Origin: Flavobacterium davisii
GTDB taxonomy: Bacteria > Bacteroidota > Bacteroidia > Flavobacteriales > Flavobacteriaceae
Direction of reading: 5' to 3'
NCBI RefSeq assembly: GCF_019565505.1
Contig: NZ_CP067378.1
Span: 3,340,712-3,404,711 of the forward strand
DNA: 64,000 nt
The notes under the pieces were generated by a model that had not been told where the DNA came from, did not search any database, and saw nothing but the letters and a program-made list of their open reading frames with translations. Shown piece after piece: positions 9,279-18,616 of the stretch; position 1 is the stretch's first letter, and every line of letters starts with the position of its first letter. The translations under genes and the position numbers were made by a program.

Positions 9279-11684
9279 ATGCAACAACTAAAACAAATTA
9301 TTTTTTGGATGTTTTTTTAGGAAATCCAATAATTATTAATGCACAATTTACCATTACAGGTAAACTAATGAAAAAGACTAACACACCAATAAAAATGGCA
9401 GAGATAATTGTATTAACTAATGAAAATAAAGCAATAGCCAGTCAATTAACAAATGAACAAGGAGAGTTTAAAATAACTATTGCACAAGGAAATTATAATA
9501 TACAAATCAAGCAGTTAGGAATAACCATTGCAGAAAAAAATATTCAAGTAGATGAAAACATAAACCTAGGAATTTTATATGCTGACGAAACAAAAGAATT
9601 AGAAGAAATAGCTATAATATCCTCAAAAAAAATAATAGAACGTAAAGTAGATAAAGTAATTTTTAATGTACAAAATTCTGCTAGAGCCTCAAGCGGAGAT
9701 GCCCTAGAAGCCTTAAAAGTAACCCGGGAATAAGGATTCAAAATGAAGCAATCACAATGATAGGAAAAAGTGGAATAGGATTAATGGTAGATGGTAGATT
9801 ACTACCATTATTGGGTGATGATTTAATAAATTATCTAAAAACAATAGCTGCAGAGAACATAAAATTAATAGAAGTTATTACAACACCACCAGCAAAATAT
9901 AGTGCGGAAGGAAATAGTGGCTTAGTTAATATTGTCCTGAAGAAAGCAAAAAATGATAGTTGGAATGCAAGCGTAAGAGCGAATCTAAAACAAAATACTT
10001 ATTTTACAAGTGGATTAGGAGGAACATTTACTTATAAAAAAGACAAAAATAGCTGTGTGGTAAGCACACTTTATACAAATGGTAGTAACCAAGGTATTGA
10101 AAGTTCGACAATTCACTATCCTAACCAACAATGGCAGAATAACGGTACAGGAAAATATTACTCTAATATTTGGAGTAATAGATTAGGATATGATTATCAA
10201 ATAAACAAAAAATGGAGCTTAGGAGTACAATATATAAACAATACAAATAAACCCAATATTGATGATTCAAACACGGTAATTCTTCTAGATAATATAACCC
10301 AACAACAAACAGCTAACATTAATTCAAAAGGAGAAAGTAAACGAAAAAAAGAATTAAATACCCTTAACTTCCATTCAAATATAGATTTAGATACAATAGG
10401 TAAAAAATTAAGCATAGACATAGATTATTTGCGATACCAATCCAGCGTTAATCGTAATTTTAATACCAATACCTTGGCTCTACCTCAATCAGGGGTATTA
10501 ACAGGAGTTCAAAATACACTGAATCAAACCAATCAAAACATCTATAATATTGCAACACAATTTGATATGCAACATCCATTAAAATGGCTTAATCTAAATT
10601 ATGGTATGCGATTATCATTTTCGAAAACCGATAATGATGTAAATTTATTTGATATAACAACAGGGCAACCAATATGGGATAATAACCAAAGTAATAAGTT
10701 TAAATTTAAAGAAAACACACAAGCCATTTATATAAACGGAAATAAAACCTTTGCAAAAGAAAAATGGCAAACACAATTCGGTTTACGTATTGAAAATACA
10801 CAAACTGAGGGAAACGCTGTTACTTTAAATAAAATTACAACTATAAATTATATACAGTTTTTCCCAACAGCTTATTGTATGTATAAGATAAATGATAGAA
10901 AAACAATTTCACTTAGTTACTCAAGAAGAATCTATCGACCTAGTTTTTCTAACCTAAATCCATTCAGATGGTATACCTCAAAATTTTCTTATTCAGAAGG
11001 AAACCCAAATTTAAAACCTTGTTTATCAAATAATTTAGAATTAAATTTTAATTACAAAGATAATACCAGTTCAAGTTTATTTTTTTCTAAAGAAACCAAC
11101 AATTTTGGACAAGTAGTTATACTTAGTTCTGATGAATACTCACAAAAAATAATACAATTAAATTATTATGATAACTATAGTATTGGATTTAATCAAATGC
11201 TGAATTATGACAAAAAAAAATGGTGGGAAAATCAAAACAACTTATATGTCTATTTTCAACATTCCGATTCTAAAATTTATCCTTTAACTCCCAAGAGTAA
11301 TGAAGGTTTAGGAGTACAAATAAACACAAGTAATAATTTTATTTTAAAAAAAGACAAAACTATATCAGCAGGCTTTGATATCAGTTATATTTTTCCGAAT
11401 AAATCGAGCGATTTGGTTTATAATTATCAAAGAACACTCATCAGTCTCTATGGAAGAGGACTTTTTTAGAAAAAAACTACAAGCTATTCTTACAGTCGAA
11501 AATCTTTTTAAAAACAAACGATTTTAAGACATTAAGTACTCGAAATTCTATTGAATCTCAATATAAAGGATACTATGACTCTCGATATATTAACATACAG
11601 TTGATATACAAATGGGGAAATAGTAAAGTAAACAACAAAAATAGAAAAGGAAGTAACGAAGAGGAAAAAAATAGAACCAACTAA
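9279..11684 (+). pseudogene. TonB-dependent-receptor-like outer membrane beta-barrel protein (five frame breaks)
   Basis: An outer-membrane barrel of the 'outer membrane beta-barrel family protein' type: signal peptide (MQQLKQIIFWMFF onward, ending I-N-A-Q), a carboxypeptidase-regulatory-like domain (FTITGKLMKKTNTPIKMAE), a plug with V-T-P-G-I-R-I-Q and GKSGIGLMVDGR, E-V-I-T-T-P-P-A-K-Y and a long barrel. Breaks are at T7 9312-9318, C3 9723-9725, T6 11462-11467 and A7 11470-11476 (each one base short) and A5 11510-11514 (one base extra). Correcting all five gives 802 residues ending at 11684. It lies 133 bp before the first RiPP precursor on the same strand, so it may move the peptide or its target ligand across the outer membrane; that role is inferred. 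Confidence 0.8.
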
Positions 11685-11704
11685 AAATATTTAAACTCTT
11701 GTCT

Positions 11705-11756
11705 TTGTAGTGTACAATACAAAAAACAAGAATTTTAGATATCTATTTGCGCAAAT
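11705..11756 (+). promoter_or_regulatory. Two palindromes upstream of the first RiPP precursor
   Basis: TTGTA-GTG-TACAA (11705-11717) and the perfect 12-bp palindrome ATTTGCGCAAAT (11745-11756) lie 62 to 113 bases before the precursor start. They may be operator sites, or overlap a promoter (TATCTATTTG sits at the second palindrome but departs from TAnnTTTG). No regulator gene lies in the cluster itself. The symmetry is directly visible; the function is inferred. Confidence 0.4.
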
Positions 11757-11817
11757 TAACCGACTGCTCGGCGAAATAATAAGCAGAAATAACACAATAA
11801 CATTTATTCTAGTAAAA

Positions 11818-12042
11818 ATGAAAACAAACAAAACAGAAAAATTTGATCTATCAAAATTTGAAACTCTTGAAATTAATGGCGATATATTAAAAGGAGGTTT
11901 CTCTACCGCTTTGACAATAAATGGGGTAGGAGGTATGTTAAAAGAAGGAGACAATTATTATAAATGTGGACAAACTAATAATTGTCAAAGCGGAAACTGC
12001 GTAGCAGGCTGTGGAGCTGATACCAGTGCATTAGAAGTTTAA
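11818..12042 (+). CDS. RiPP precursor A, double-glycine leader, Cys-rich core
   Basis: A 74-residue peptide starting at the ATG at 11818; an upstream in-frame TTG-type start would add residues with no leader character. The leader contains EKFDLSKFETLEINGD and ends in LKGG (residues 24-27), the cleavage site for C39 peptidases. The core begins FSTALTIN and ends with a Cys module, C50, C56, C61 and C65 (NNCQSGNCVAGCG). The leader form matches the GG-type natural product precursors of Bacteroidota. The next genes encode a second precursor, a radical SAM/SPASM enzyme and an exporter with a C39 domain, which supports the role. The modification and activity are not known. Confidence 0.85.
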   Translation: MKTNKTEKFDLSKFETLEINGDILKGGFSTALTINGVGGMLKEGDNYYKCGQTNNCQSGNCVAGCGADTSALEV

Positions 12043-12069
12043 TAATTAAATTTAATGAATAAAAGAAGA

Positions 12070-12197
12070 TGTCCGGAAAGCCTATTATCTCCAAAAGGCA
12101 AAAATATTTTATGCTAGGAAGAACATTATATAATATAAATTTTTAGGTTTCTAATCATCTAGAGAAAAAATAAATATTAATATATACTTTTCGGACA
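12070..12197. repeat. 11-bp inverted repeat between the two precursor genes
   Basis: TGTCCGGAAAG (12070-12080) and CTTTTCGGACA (12187-12197) are inverted with 10 of 11 matches and enclose 106 bp. They frame almost exactly the spacer between precursors A and B. They may pair in RNA as an attenuator or processing signal, or be the ends of a small inserted sequence. Confidence 0.45.
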
Positions 12198-12224
12198 ACT
12201 TCTAATTATAAATCCATTCAATTT

Positions 12225-12461
12225 ATGAAAAATATTAATTTTGAAAAAATAGATCAAATTGATAATCAAAAACTTATAGGAGGATTTTCTAACGTTTTTA
12301 CTATAAACGCTATTGATTATGAAGAATCTAATTTAGCCAATAATTGTCATGGAGGAAATTGTGCAGCAGCTACTTGTAAAAAGCAAAAAGTAACAAAAGA
12401 AAAAGGTATAAACAGTAACTGTATAGGGAACTGTGTGCCAGGTTGTGGTACAAAAAAGTAG
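12225..12461 (+). CDS. RiPP precursor B, double-glycine leader, two Cys modules
   Basis: A 78-residue peptide. The short leader INFEKIDQIDNQKLIGG ends with the Gly-Gly cleavage site at residues 19-20. The core starts FSNVFTIN, matching FSTALTIN of precursor A. It has two Cys modules: C41, C46, C51 (NNCHGGNCAAATC) and C66, C70, C74 (SNCIGNCVPGCG). A Lys-rich linker joins them. Compared with precursor A the module looks duplicated. The peptide is likely modified by the radical SAM enzyme starting 98 bp downstream and cleaved by the C39 domain of the exporter. The final product is unknown. Confidence 0.85.
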   Translation: MKNINFEKIDQIDNQKLIGGFSNVFTINAIDYEESNLANNCHGGNCAAATCKKQKVTKEKGINSNCIGNCVPGCGTKK

Positions 12462-12559
12462 ATAAAAAAACAAATAATAAATCTTTTTATATCCTTTATC
12501 AAAAGGCAAAGTGTGTATTATTTTAATTTTAAAAATAAATAATCTAAAAAAATAAAATT

Positions 12560-13888
12560 ATGAAAAAATATAGCCGCTTTAATACGATATTGCCTTATGA
12601 AGGGAAATATGCGTTGTATAATTCATTAGAACAAAAATTTCTTTTCATAGAAGGGGAATTAAAAGAAATATTAAATGCTTCTATTATAGAAGGAATTAAT
12701 GGTTTAAAAGAAATACATCCTACCTTTTTTAACTATTTATCCGAAAATAATTTCATTATTGATAACGATATAGATGAAACAGAAAAATTGAGAGAAATAA
12801 GTAAAAAAACAGATGAAAATCACACAACCTTTTTACTAACAGTAAATCCTACAATGAATTGTAATTTTAAATGTTGGTACTGCTATGAAACTCATATTAA
12901 AGATTCTAAATTAGAATATTCCGTTCTAGACTCAGTAAAAAAAATGGTTACAAAAACCATTTCAAAACCAGAGATAGAATATTTTTCCTTATCATTTTTT
13001 GGAGGAGAACCCCTGTTATACTTTAAAATGAACGTTGTCCCATTGATTGATCATGTAAGAGAAAAAAGTATTTATCATAATAAAAAATACGCCATAAGTT
13101 TTACTACAAACGGATACTTAGTTAATGATTATTTTATAGAATATTTTCAAAAAAAGGATATGTATGCTAGTTTACAAATCACTTTAGATGGTTATAAAGA
13201 AGAACATGATCAAGTTCGGTTTGTAAATAAAAAAAAAGGAAGCTATAATGAAATTATAGCAAATATTAAAAAATTACTTTTAAATGAACGTTTTAATATT
13301 ACACTCCGTATAAATTATACCGATAAAAATATTCATAAATGTTTTAAAATCATTGATGATTTTGAAGACATCCCGATGGAAATTAGAAAAGACAAATTAC
13401 TGATAGATTTTCATCGCGTATGGCAAAATGATAAGTTGGATAATAGTAATAAGATTTTAATGGAAAATGTTGCTATTATGCAATCCAGAGGATTTAAAAC
13501 CAATGTCATTTATTCTCCAAATAATGTAAAAGCATCTTGTTACGCAGATAAAAGAAATAGTGCAACAATTAATTATAATGGAGATTTATTTAAATGCACT
13601 GCAAGAGATTTTCTTTCTGAAAATAGAGCAGGATATATTTCGAAAGAAGGAGATTTAATTTGGGAAAATGATTATTTAGATAAAAGAATGGATTCTAAAT
13701 TTAAAAACAAACCCTGCCTTACTTGTAAAATTATGCCATTGTGTAATGGAGGATGTACTCAACATGCTATGGAAAATGAAGGAAAAGAATATTGTGTTTT
13801 TCATGGTGATGAATCTGAAAAAAATAAGGTTGTTTTAACAAAGATAGAGGAAATACTAAAAGAAAATGCGATATTACAAGAAGCCTAA
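12560..13888 (+). CDS. Radical SAM/SPASM peptide maturase
   Basis: A 442-residue cytoplasmic enzyme. The N-terminal 90 residues fit a precursor-recognition region. The radical SAM motif C-N-F-K-C-W-Y-C is at C101, C105 and C108, followed by FFGGEP and TTNGYLV. The C-terminal SPASM part has Cys around NYNGDLFKCTARD, KPCLTCKIMPLCNGGC and YCVFH, ligands for extra Fe-S clusters. Enzymes of this kind install thioether or other crosslinks on Cys-rich peptides, and it resembles the maturases of 'GG-Bacteroidales' systems. The reaction on these precursors is inferred. Its last 23 bases overlap the exporter gene, so the two are translationally coupled. Confidence 0.9.
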   Translation: MKKYSRFNTILPYEGKYALYNSLEQKFLFIEGELKEILNASIIEGINGLKEIHPTFFNYLSENNFIIDNDIDETEKLREISKKTDENHTTFLLTVNPTMNCNFKCWYCYETHIKDSKLEYSVLDSVKKMVTKTISKPEIEYFSLSFFGGEPLLYFKMNVVPLIDHVREKSIYHNKKYAISFTTNGYLVNDYFIEYFQKKDMYASLQITLDGYKEEHDQVRFVNKKKGSYNEIIANIKKLLLNERFNITLRINYTDKNIHKCFKIIDDFEDIPMEIRKDKLLIDFHRVWQNDKLDNSNKILMENVAIMQSRGFKTNVIYSPNNVKASCYADKRNSATINYNGDLFKCTARDFLSENRAGYISKEGDLIWENDYLDKRMDSKFKNKPCLTCKIMPLCNGGCTQHAMENEGKEYCVFHGDESEKNKVVLTKIEEILKENAILQEA

Positions 13889-16083
13889 AATAACTTTTTT
13901 TAATCAACTTGAAAGTACTGATTGTGGTGCTGCATGCTTAGCTATGATCATTAGTTATCATGGAAAAAAAGTTACACTATCCCAAGTAAAAGAACAATTT
14001 GAATTTACTAGAATCGGGGTTTCTATTCAAGATATAGTAGAAGTAGCATCAGATATAGGATTTCAAACAACCCCTTTAAAATTAACACAACAAGAACTTG
14101 AAGAAATCCCTTTACCTTCAATTTTATTTTGGAAACAAGATCATTTTGTAGTACTTGAAAAAATAACCTACAAAAAAGGACAAATTTTATATCATATATT
14201 AGATCCTCGTTACGGGAAAATAATTTTAGAAAGTAAAATATTTGTAAAAGAATGGCAAGGAAATAATGAAAAAGGAGTAGGTATTGTATTTCAAGAAACA
14301 GAAAATTTTAAAAAATTTAAATGGCAACAAGAAGTAAAAAAATCAATATCAAAATCACCTCTATTTAGAATCGCTTTTACTTTTCTAAAAATAAATAAGT
14401 GGAAGTATTTAAGCTCAATTATACTATTGATTATAAGTTTAATTACTTCTTTTTTATTCCATTTACCTTTCAGAAAATTATTGACTCAGGTATTAACTTA
14501 AAAGAAATTCATGTAGTTTATTATTTTTTAGTTGCACAAATGGTACTTTTCATATCTAGTTTTATTTCTGATTTTTTAAGTACCTTATTTTTAACAAAAA
14601 TCAATTATCAATTAAGCATTTTATTAAAAGAAAATTTACTACTAAAATTAATGCGCCTTCCTATTCGATTTTTGATACCAGACTTAATACAGAAACCTTA
14701 CAACGAATTCAAGATCAAAATAAAATACAAAATTTTATCACTTGGAAAGGAATTGATTTTAGTTTGAGTGTTTTTAATATACTAATATTTAGTAGTTTAC
14801 TTTGTTATTTTAATCCTATTATATTTAGTATATATACGACTTTATCGGTATTTTCAATAATTTGGGTTGTCTTTTTTTTTACGTAAAAGGGCCATGTTAG
14901 AATACGCTATGTTTTTAGGGCAGTCGGAAAATAGTAATGGCATTTATGAATTTGTAATGAATATGCCTGAAATAAAAATAAATCACGCTCAATATAAAAC
15001 AGTAAATAAGATCTTAGATATTCAGAAAAAAATAAATAAACTAGAACTTCGCAATTTATTTCTAAATATGTATCAAAATATAGGAGTTGAATTTTTAAGT
15101 AAGTTTAAAGAAATCATAGCTATTGCCATTTGTGCTTATTTTATTATAAAAGGAGAAATGACATTAGGTACATTATTAAGTATTTCATACATAATAGGTC
15201 AGTTAACGACTCCTATTCAAAACCTAGTTACATTTGTTAGAGATACACAAGATACTTCAATTGCTAACAAGCGTATAAGTACGATTTACGATAATGAAGA
15301 AGAAGATCATAAAACTAAAATAAATGTAGCAGATAATATTTTTAAAACTATCAAAATAAAAGAAGTTTCTTTTAAATATCCCGGGAATTTTAATCCATTT
15401 GTTTTAGAAAATATATCTTTCTCAATTCCGCAAAATAGTATTACTGCAATTGTAGGAGCAAGTGGAAGTGGAAAAACATCTCTTTTAAAATTATTACTTT
15501 CTTATTATCCTTCAACAAAGGGAAACATTCAATTAGACGAATTAGATTTAGAAAAAATTTCGGCTAATGATTGGAGAAAAAAATGCGGTATTGTTTTACA
15601 AGATGGTAAAATATTTAGTGGAACAATTGCAGAAAATATTGCAATATCGGATGAAATAATAGATGAAACTAAATTAATTAACGCTGCCAAAATGGCAAAT
15701 ATTTTAGAATTAATAAAAATATTACCTATGGGATTTAATACTAAAGTAGGGAACTCAGGTATAGAATTAAGTGGAGGACAAAAACAACGTATCTTAATTG
15801 CTCGCGCTGTTTATAAAAATCCAGAATTTATCTTTTTGACGAGGCTACTTCAGCATTAGATGCAGAAAATGAAAAAATAATTCATGATAATCTTCAGATG
15901 TTTTTTAAAGGTAAAACAGTTGTTATTATAGCACATCGTTTATCGACTGTAAAAAAAGCAGATCAAATTATCGTTTTAAAACAAGGGCAGTTAGTAGAAA
16001 AAGGAAATCACCAAGAACTGGTTGATAAAAAAGGAGATTATTTTAACCTAGTAAAAAATCAATTAGAATTAGGAAACGGATAA
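13866..16083 (+). pseudogene. Peptidase C39-containing ABC exporter (PCAT), four frame breaks
   Basis: A bifunctional transporter that removes double-glycine leaders and exports the peptide through the inner membrane. The C39 domain has the catalytic Cys20 in QLESTDCGAACL, His in DHFVVLE and Asp in DPRYG. Membrane segments follow, then an ATPase with Walker A GASGSGKTS, signature LSGGQKQR, Walker B I-F-F-D-E-A-T-S-A-L-D (restored) and the H-loop IIAHRLSTV. Breaks: T6 14450-14455, T5 14669-14673 and T5 15833-15837 each lack one T; T9 14872-14880 has one extra. Corrected length is 739 residues, the normal PCAT size. No HlyD-type adaptor gene follows, which is unusual for a Gram-negative exporter of this family. 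Confidence 0.88.
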
Positions 16084-16125
16084 CTACTATATGACAAAGT
16101 TTTTTAATAATAATTCACCTATCTT

Positions 16126-16171
16126 AAAAAAAGAGATAATTTGATTTTAATTTTTGGAGATCTCTTTTTTT
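16126..16171 (+). terminator. Terminator of the RiPP cluster
   Basis: A perfect 12-bp stem (AAAAAAAGAGAT at 16126-16137 with ATCTCTTTTTTT at 16160-16171) ends in a T run, 43 bases after the exporter stop. A second structure, the 20-bp palindrome TATAAAAAGATCTTTTTATA at 16180-16199, follows and may back it up. Confidence 0.75.
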
Positions 16172-16741
16172 GAATTTTATATAAAAAGATCTTTTTATAA
16201 CTTCAATAAGCCTTTTGAATTTTAACAAAATATACGGGAAAACCTCAGTTTTATTAAAATTAAAGCAAGTAAATTGCGCCCTGTAAGACTTCTTAATTAA
16301 TAATTAAAGTATTATTGATTAATAGTTGCATTGTCTATCTTTTAAAGATAGAAATAGCATAGTTACAGTTAAAATAGAAAAGGGATTGGACCCCCTAAAT
16401 GGAAACTCTAAAAAGAATATCGGGTTAAAAAGGCTGTTAACGCCTTAGGTGTTTAAAAGTGATTAAAAAATATGGTTTGTTTTAACTTTATATCTTTTAG
16501 AGTTTTTAAAAATTTAAGAATGGACTTCTTTAAGTAAAATTCTTTTTTAGTATAAAAAATATATAAACTTTTAATTTTTAGCTCTTTAATAATGTAAGTG
16601 ATCTAGGGATTCAACGATTTGATTTCATAGTTAATAAAAACTAAGATCAGACAAAAAGAGATTAGTGATTTATATTAATCATTTTTTTAGAAATTAAATA
16701 GATAAAGAGGCATAGTAATACCTCTTAAGAATTGATTAAAA
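16172..16741. other. Intergenic region right of the RiPP cluster
   Basis: There is no gene in 570 bp. It contains a palindrome at 16180-16199, the right flanking repeat at 16222-16329, the symmetrical CTATCTTT-T-AAAGATAG at 16335-16351 and a small AAGGC/GCCTT hairpin at about 16429-16446. Nothing else is recognisable. Confidence 0.5.
16222..16329 (+). repeat. Right member of direct repeats flanking the RiPP cluster
   Basis: TTAACAAAATATACGGG followed by AAAACC (16222-16244) and TATTGATTAATAGTTGC (16313-16329) repeat the two blocks found at 8944-9033, in the same order and orientation. Confidence 0.5.
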
Positions 16742-17164
16742 ATGTATAGAACTTTAGGCTCAATATTTATTATAGCATCTGCGTTAATATCTTATTTAGA
16801 TAAATATGTAATGTTTTATAATGTTAACCTTAGTAATAATTATGGTTATAATAATTCAGTTGATTTAGTTTGTGCAACATCTATCATTGTAGCTCCTATT
16901 TTGATAGTTATAGGAGCCAATTTGAGACCTTATAGAATTAGTTATATATTTCCTTTTTATACCTATACGCATTATTTATTATGGGTTTTAAGAGAAGATA
17001 AAACAGATTATGGATGTTCAAAAATTCACACAATTTTTTTAGTACTCTTATTCGTTTTTTTTATAATAGTAATGTGTAAAATAAAAAAGAAAGAAAAATT
17101 GAAAAGGAAGAAACGAAAAAGAAAATTATGTTTCTTGAAAAAATGTTGGATTTATCATGTATAG
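16742..17164 (+). CDS. Hypothetical membrane protein
   Basis: A 140-residue protein I do not recognise. Hydrophobic segments lie near residues 5-20, 43-62 and 97-113, with a short one near 70-85. The tail is strongly basic (KIKKKEKLKRKKRKRK), which should face the cytoplasm. It precedes another small ORF by 20 bases and stands beside two phage-type regulators, so it may belong to a small mobile island. There is no homology call and no functional inference beyond a membrane location. Confidence 0.55.
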   Translation: MYRTLGSIFIIASALISYLDKYVMFYNVNLSNNYGYNNSVDLVCATSIIVAPILIVIGANLRPYRISYIFPFYTYTHYLLWVLREDKTDYGCSKIHTIFLVLLFVFFIIVMCKIKKKEKLKRKKRKRKLCFLKKCWIYHV

Positions 17165-17184
17165 TAATAAATAAGTATTAGCTT

Positions 17185-17376
17185 ATGAGTAAATATGATG
17201 AATTAATACGTCTTTCAAAATTAGCCAATGAGTCGTATGATAATGATGAAATAGATGAAGATACTGTTAGGAAAATATTTTCTCAATGTTTAAAAGAATA
17301 CAGGAGAATACAAGCTGAAGAAAATTCAAAAATAAAAAGAGATTGTGTTAATATGTTTTTTAAAAAGCCTCTATAA
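17185..17376 (+). CDS. Small hypothetical protein, 63 aa
   Basis: A short acidic helical protein (KYDELIRLSKLANESYDND, then D-E-D-T-V-R-K-I-F). It begins 20 bases after the preceding membrane protein on the same strand, and its 3' end runs into a bidirectional terminator shared with the opposite-strand regulator. It has no recognisable domain. Such small charged proteins are common in phage and integrative elements. Confidence 0.45.
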   Translation: MSKYDELIRLSKLANESYDNDEIDEDTVRKIFSQCLKEYRRIQAEENSKIKRDCVNMFFKKPL

Positions 17377-17388
17377 TTGAGGCTTTTT
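17362..17388. terminator. Bidirectional terminator between convergent small genes
   Basis: A perfect 10-bp stem AAAAAGCCTC / GAGGCTTTTT with a 7-base loop. T runs on both strands allow termination of the rightward small ORF and of the leftward regulator. Confidence 0.75.
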
Positions 17389-17814
17389 CGTTTTTTTTAT
17401 CATTTTGTTTAATTGATTTATTAATTCTTTTTCCTTAAAAGTTTCATATAAATAATCAATTTTGTCATCTATTGTATGTACTAAATCAGTATGATATGAC
17501 TTTTCTTTATAAAAAGAAATTTGCTCCTTTAAGAAATCATTTTGTTCTTTAAGAAAAGAAATTTTATCATAAGCCTTTTTTAATTCTATTTTTAAAGAGT
17601 TTAGTTCAGGTTCATTGTAATTATAATTTTGATCTAATTTATTTTCATTAATCAAATAGTTATGTAATATTTGTAGAGTAGATTTTCTTGGTTTTTTTGA
17701 AGTGCCATTCAATATTTTGTTAATACCTACTTCTGTAAGTTTTGTTTCTTCAGCTATTTTATAACCTGTTAACCCCCTTTTTTTAATTTCTAAAATTATA
17801 GTATTAGCATCCAT
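17371..17814 (-). CDS. Helix-turn-helix (XRE-like) regulator with coiled coil
   Basis: A 147-residue protein. The first 60 residues form a Cro/C1-type helix-turn-helix (G-L-T-G-Y-K-I-A-E-E-T-K-L-T-E-V-G-I-N-K-I-L-N-G). Residues about 65-110 form a coiled coil (ELKKAYDKISFLKEQNDFL), likely for dimerisation. This layout is frequent in Bacteroidota prophages and conjugative elements. A 14-bp inverted repeat lies directly upstream (17840-17853 and 17881-17894) and could be its own operator. It faces the small genes at 16742-17376 tail to tail. Confidence 0.75.
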   Translation of the reverse strand: MDANTIILEIKKRGLTGYKIAEETKLTEVGINKILNGTSKKPRKSTLQILHNYLINENKLDQNYNYNEPELNSLKIELKKAYDKISFLKEQNDFLKEQISFYKEKSYHTDLVHTIDDKIDYLYETFKEKELINQLNKMIKKTKKPQL

Positions 17815-18257
17815 TTTTACTTATTTTAGCTTTTAAAAGCATAATAGTTATGTTAAAAACATATATTTAACTTTGTATTTACATAACTATTATGTATGTT
17901 TGTCTCCTTGGACAAATCTAACAAAAAACTATTTATTTGAATTTAGAATTTAAAAAATAATGCTAAATATTATAAAAGAAGAATAAAAAAATATTAATTA
18001 TCGTTTCAGTGTTAGTTCATGATTATTTTAATAAAATATTTTTTATCTATCTTAATATGAGTAGATTAATAAAAAAACATCTTAAATTAATTTGAATAAA
18101 ATGGGAGATAAGTAATGAAATTAATATAATAAGATGTAGAATATACATAATAAGTTGGTTAATGATAAGGGCAAAAAATAAAAATAAGTTTTATTTTGAA
18201 AGTTATTTTTTTAACATAATTACGATAAAATTTTAGTGTTTTTTTGATTTTTATACT
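17815..18257. other. Intergenic region between two leftward regulators
   Basis: There is no gene in 443 bp. The left part has the inverted repeat 17840-17894 and a rightward -7-like box TAACTTTG at 17868-17875. From about 17900 to 18257 I see only AT-rich sequence. Confidence 0.5.
17840..17894. promoter_or_regulatory. Perfect 14-bp inverted repeat upstream of the HTH regulator
   Basis: CATAATAGTTATGT (17840-17853) and ACATAACTATTATG (17881-17894) are perfectly inverted with 27 bp between them. The gap would put the centres of the arms 41 bp (about four helical turns) apart. They begin 26 bp before the regulator's start codon, as expected for autoregulation through paired operators. Confidence 0.55.
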
Positions 18258-18614
18258 TTATTGTTTTGTTAGACGTGCTTTTAGAATAAAATTTTCTTCT
18301 GTAAGTGAATTTATCTTTTCTTTTAATAAATTTATTATTTCTTCTCTGGCTTCGGCTAATTCTTTGTAATTTATTTTTTCATTTTCATTAATTTTATTAT
18401 TATTATTATAATCTTTTAACATATTGCCTTCTCCTTTTAATAGCCATTCAGGGTTTAGGTCTTTATAATGTTCTATAATTTTCAAATAATTGTCTGTTCT
18501 TATTGCACCTCTTTTATCAAGGTAACCCATTGCAAAGCCTAATTCTTTGCAAAATTTATAGGGTGTAATTGTTTTGTAATTAATATATTGTAGGATTCTT
18601 TCTTGGATGGACAT
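18258..18614 (-). CDS. Phage-type repressor-like DNA-binding protein
   Basis: A 118-residue protein with an N-terminal helix-turn-helix (SIQERILQYINYKTITPYKF) and the phrase LNPEWLLKGEGNML at residues 53-66, which is characteristic of Bacteroidota phage/ICE repressors. A Lys/Glu-rich coiled coil follows (about 84-113). It is transcribed divergently from the small HTH gene at 18725, separated by 110 bp with paired direct repeats, like a C1/Cro switch. No peptidase domain is present, so it is not a LexA-type self-cleaving repressor. Confidence 0.75.
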   Translation of the reverse strand: MSIQERILQYINYKTITPYKFCKELGFAMGYLDKRGAIRTDNYLKIIEHYKDLNPEWLLKGEGNMLKDYNNNNKINENEKINYKELAEAREEIINLLKEKINSLTEENFILKARLTKQ

Positions 18615-18616
18615 GG

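Noticed and set aside
14399..15859. Separate small genes in the exporter region
   Set aside because: The pieces join into one standard PCAT of 739 residues after four one-base corrections.
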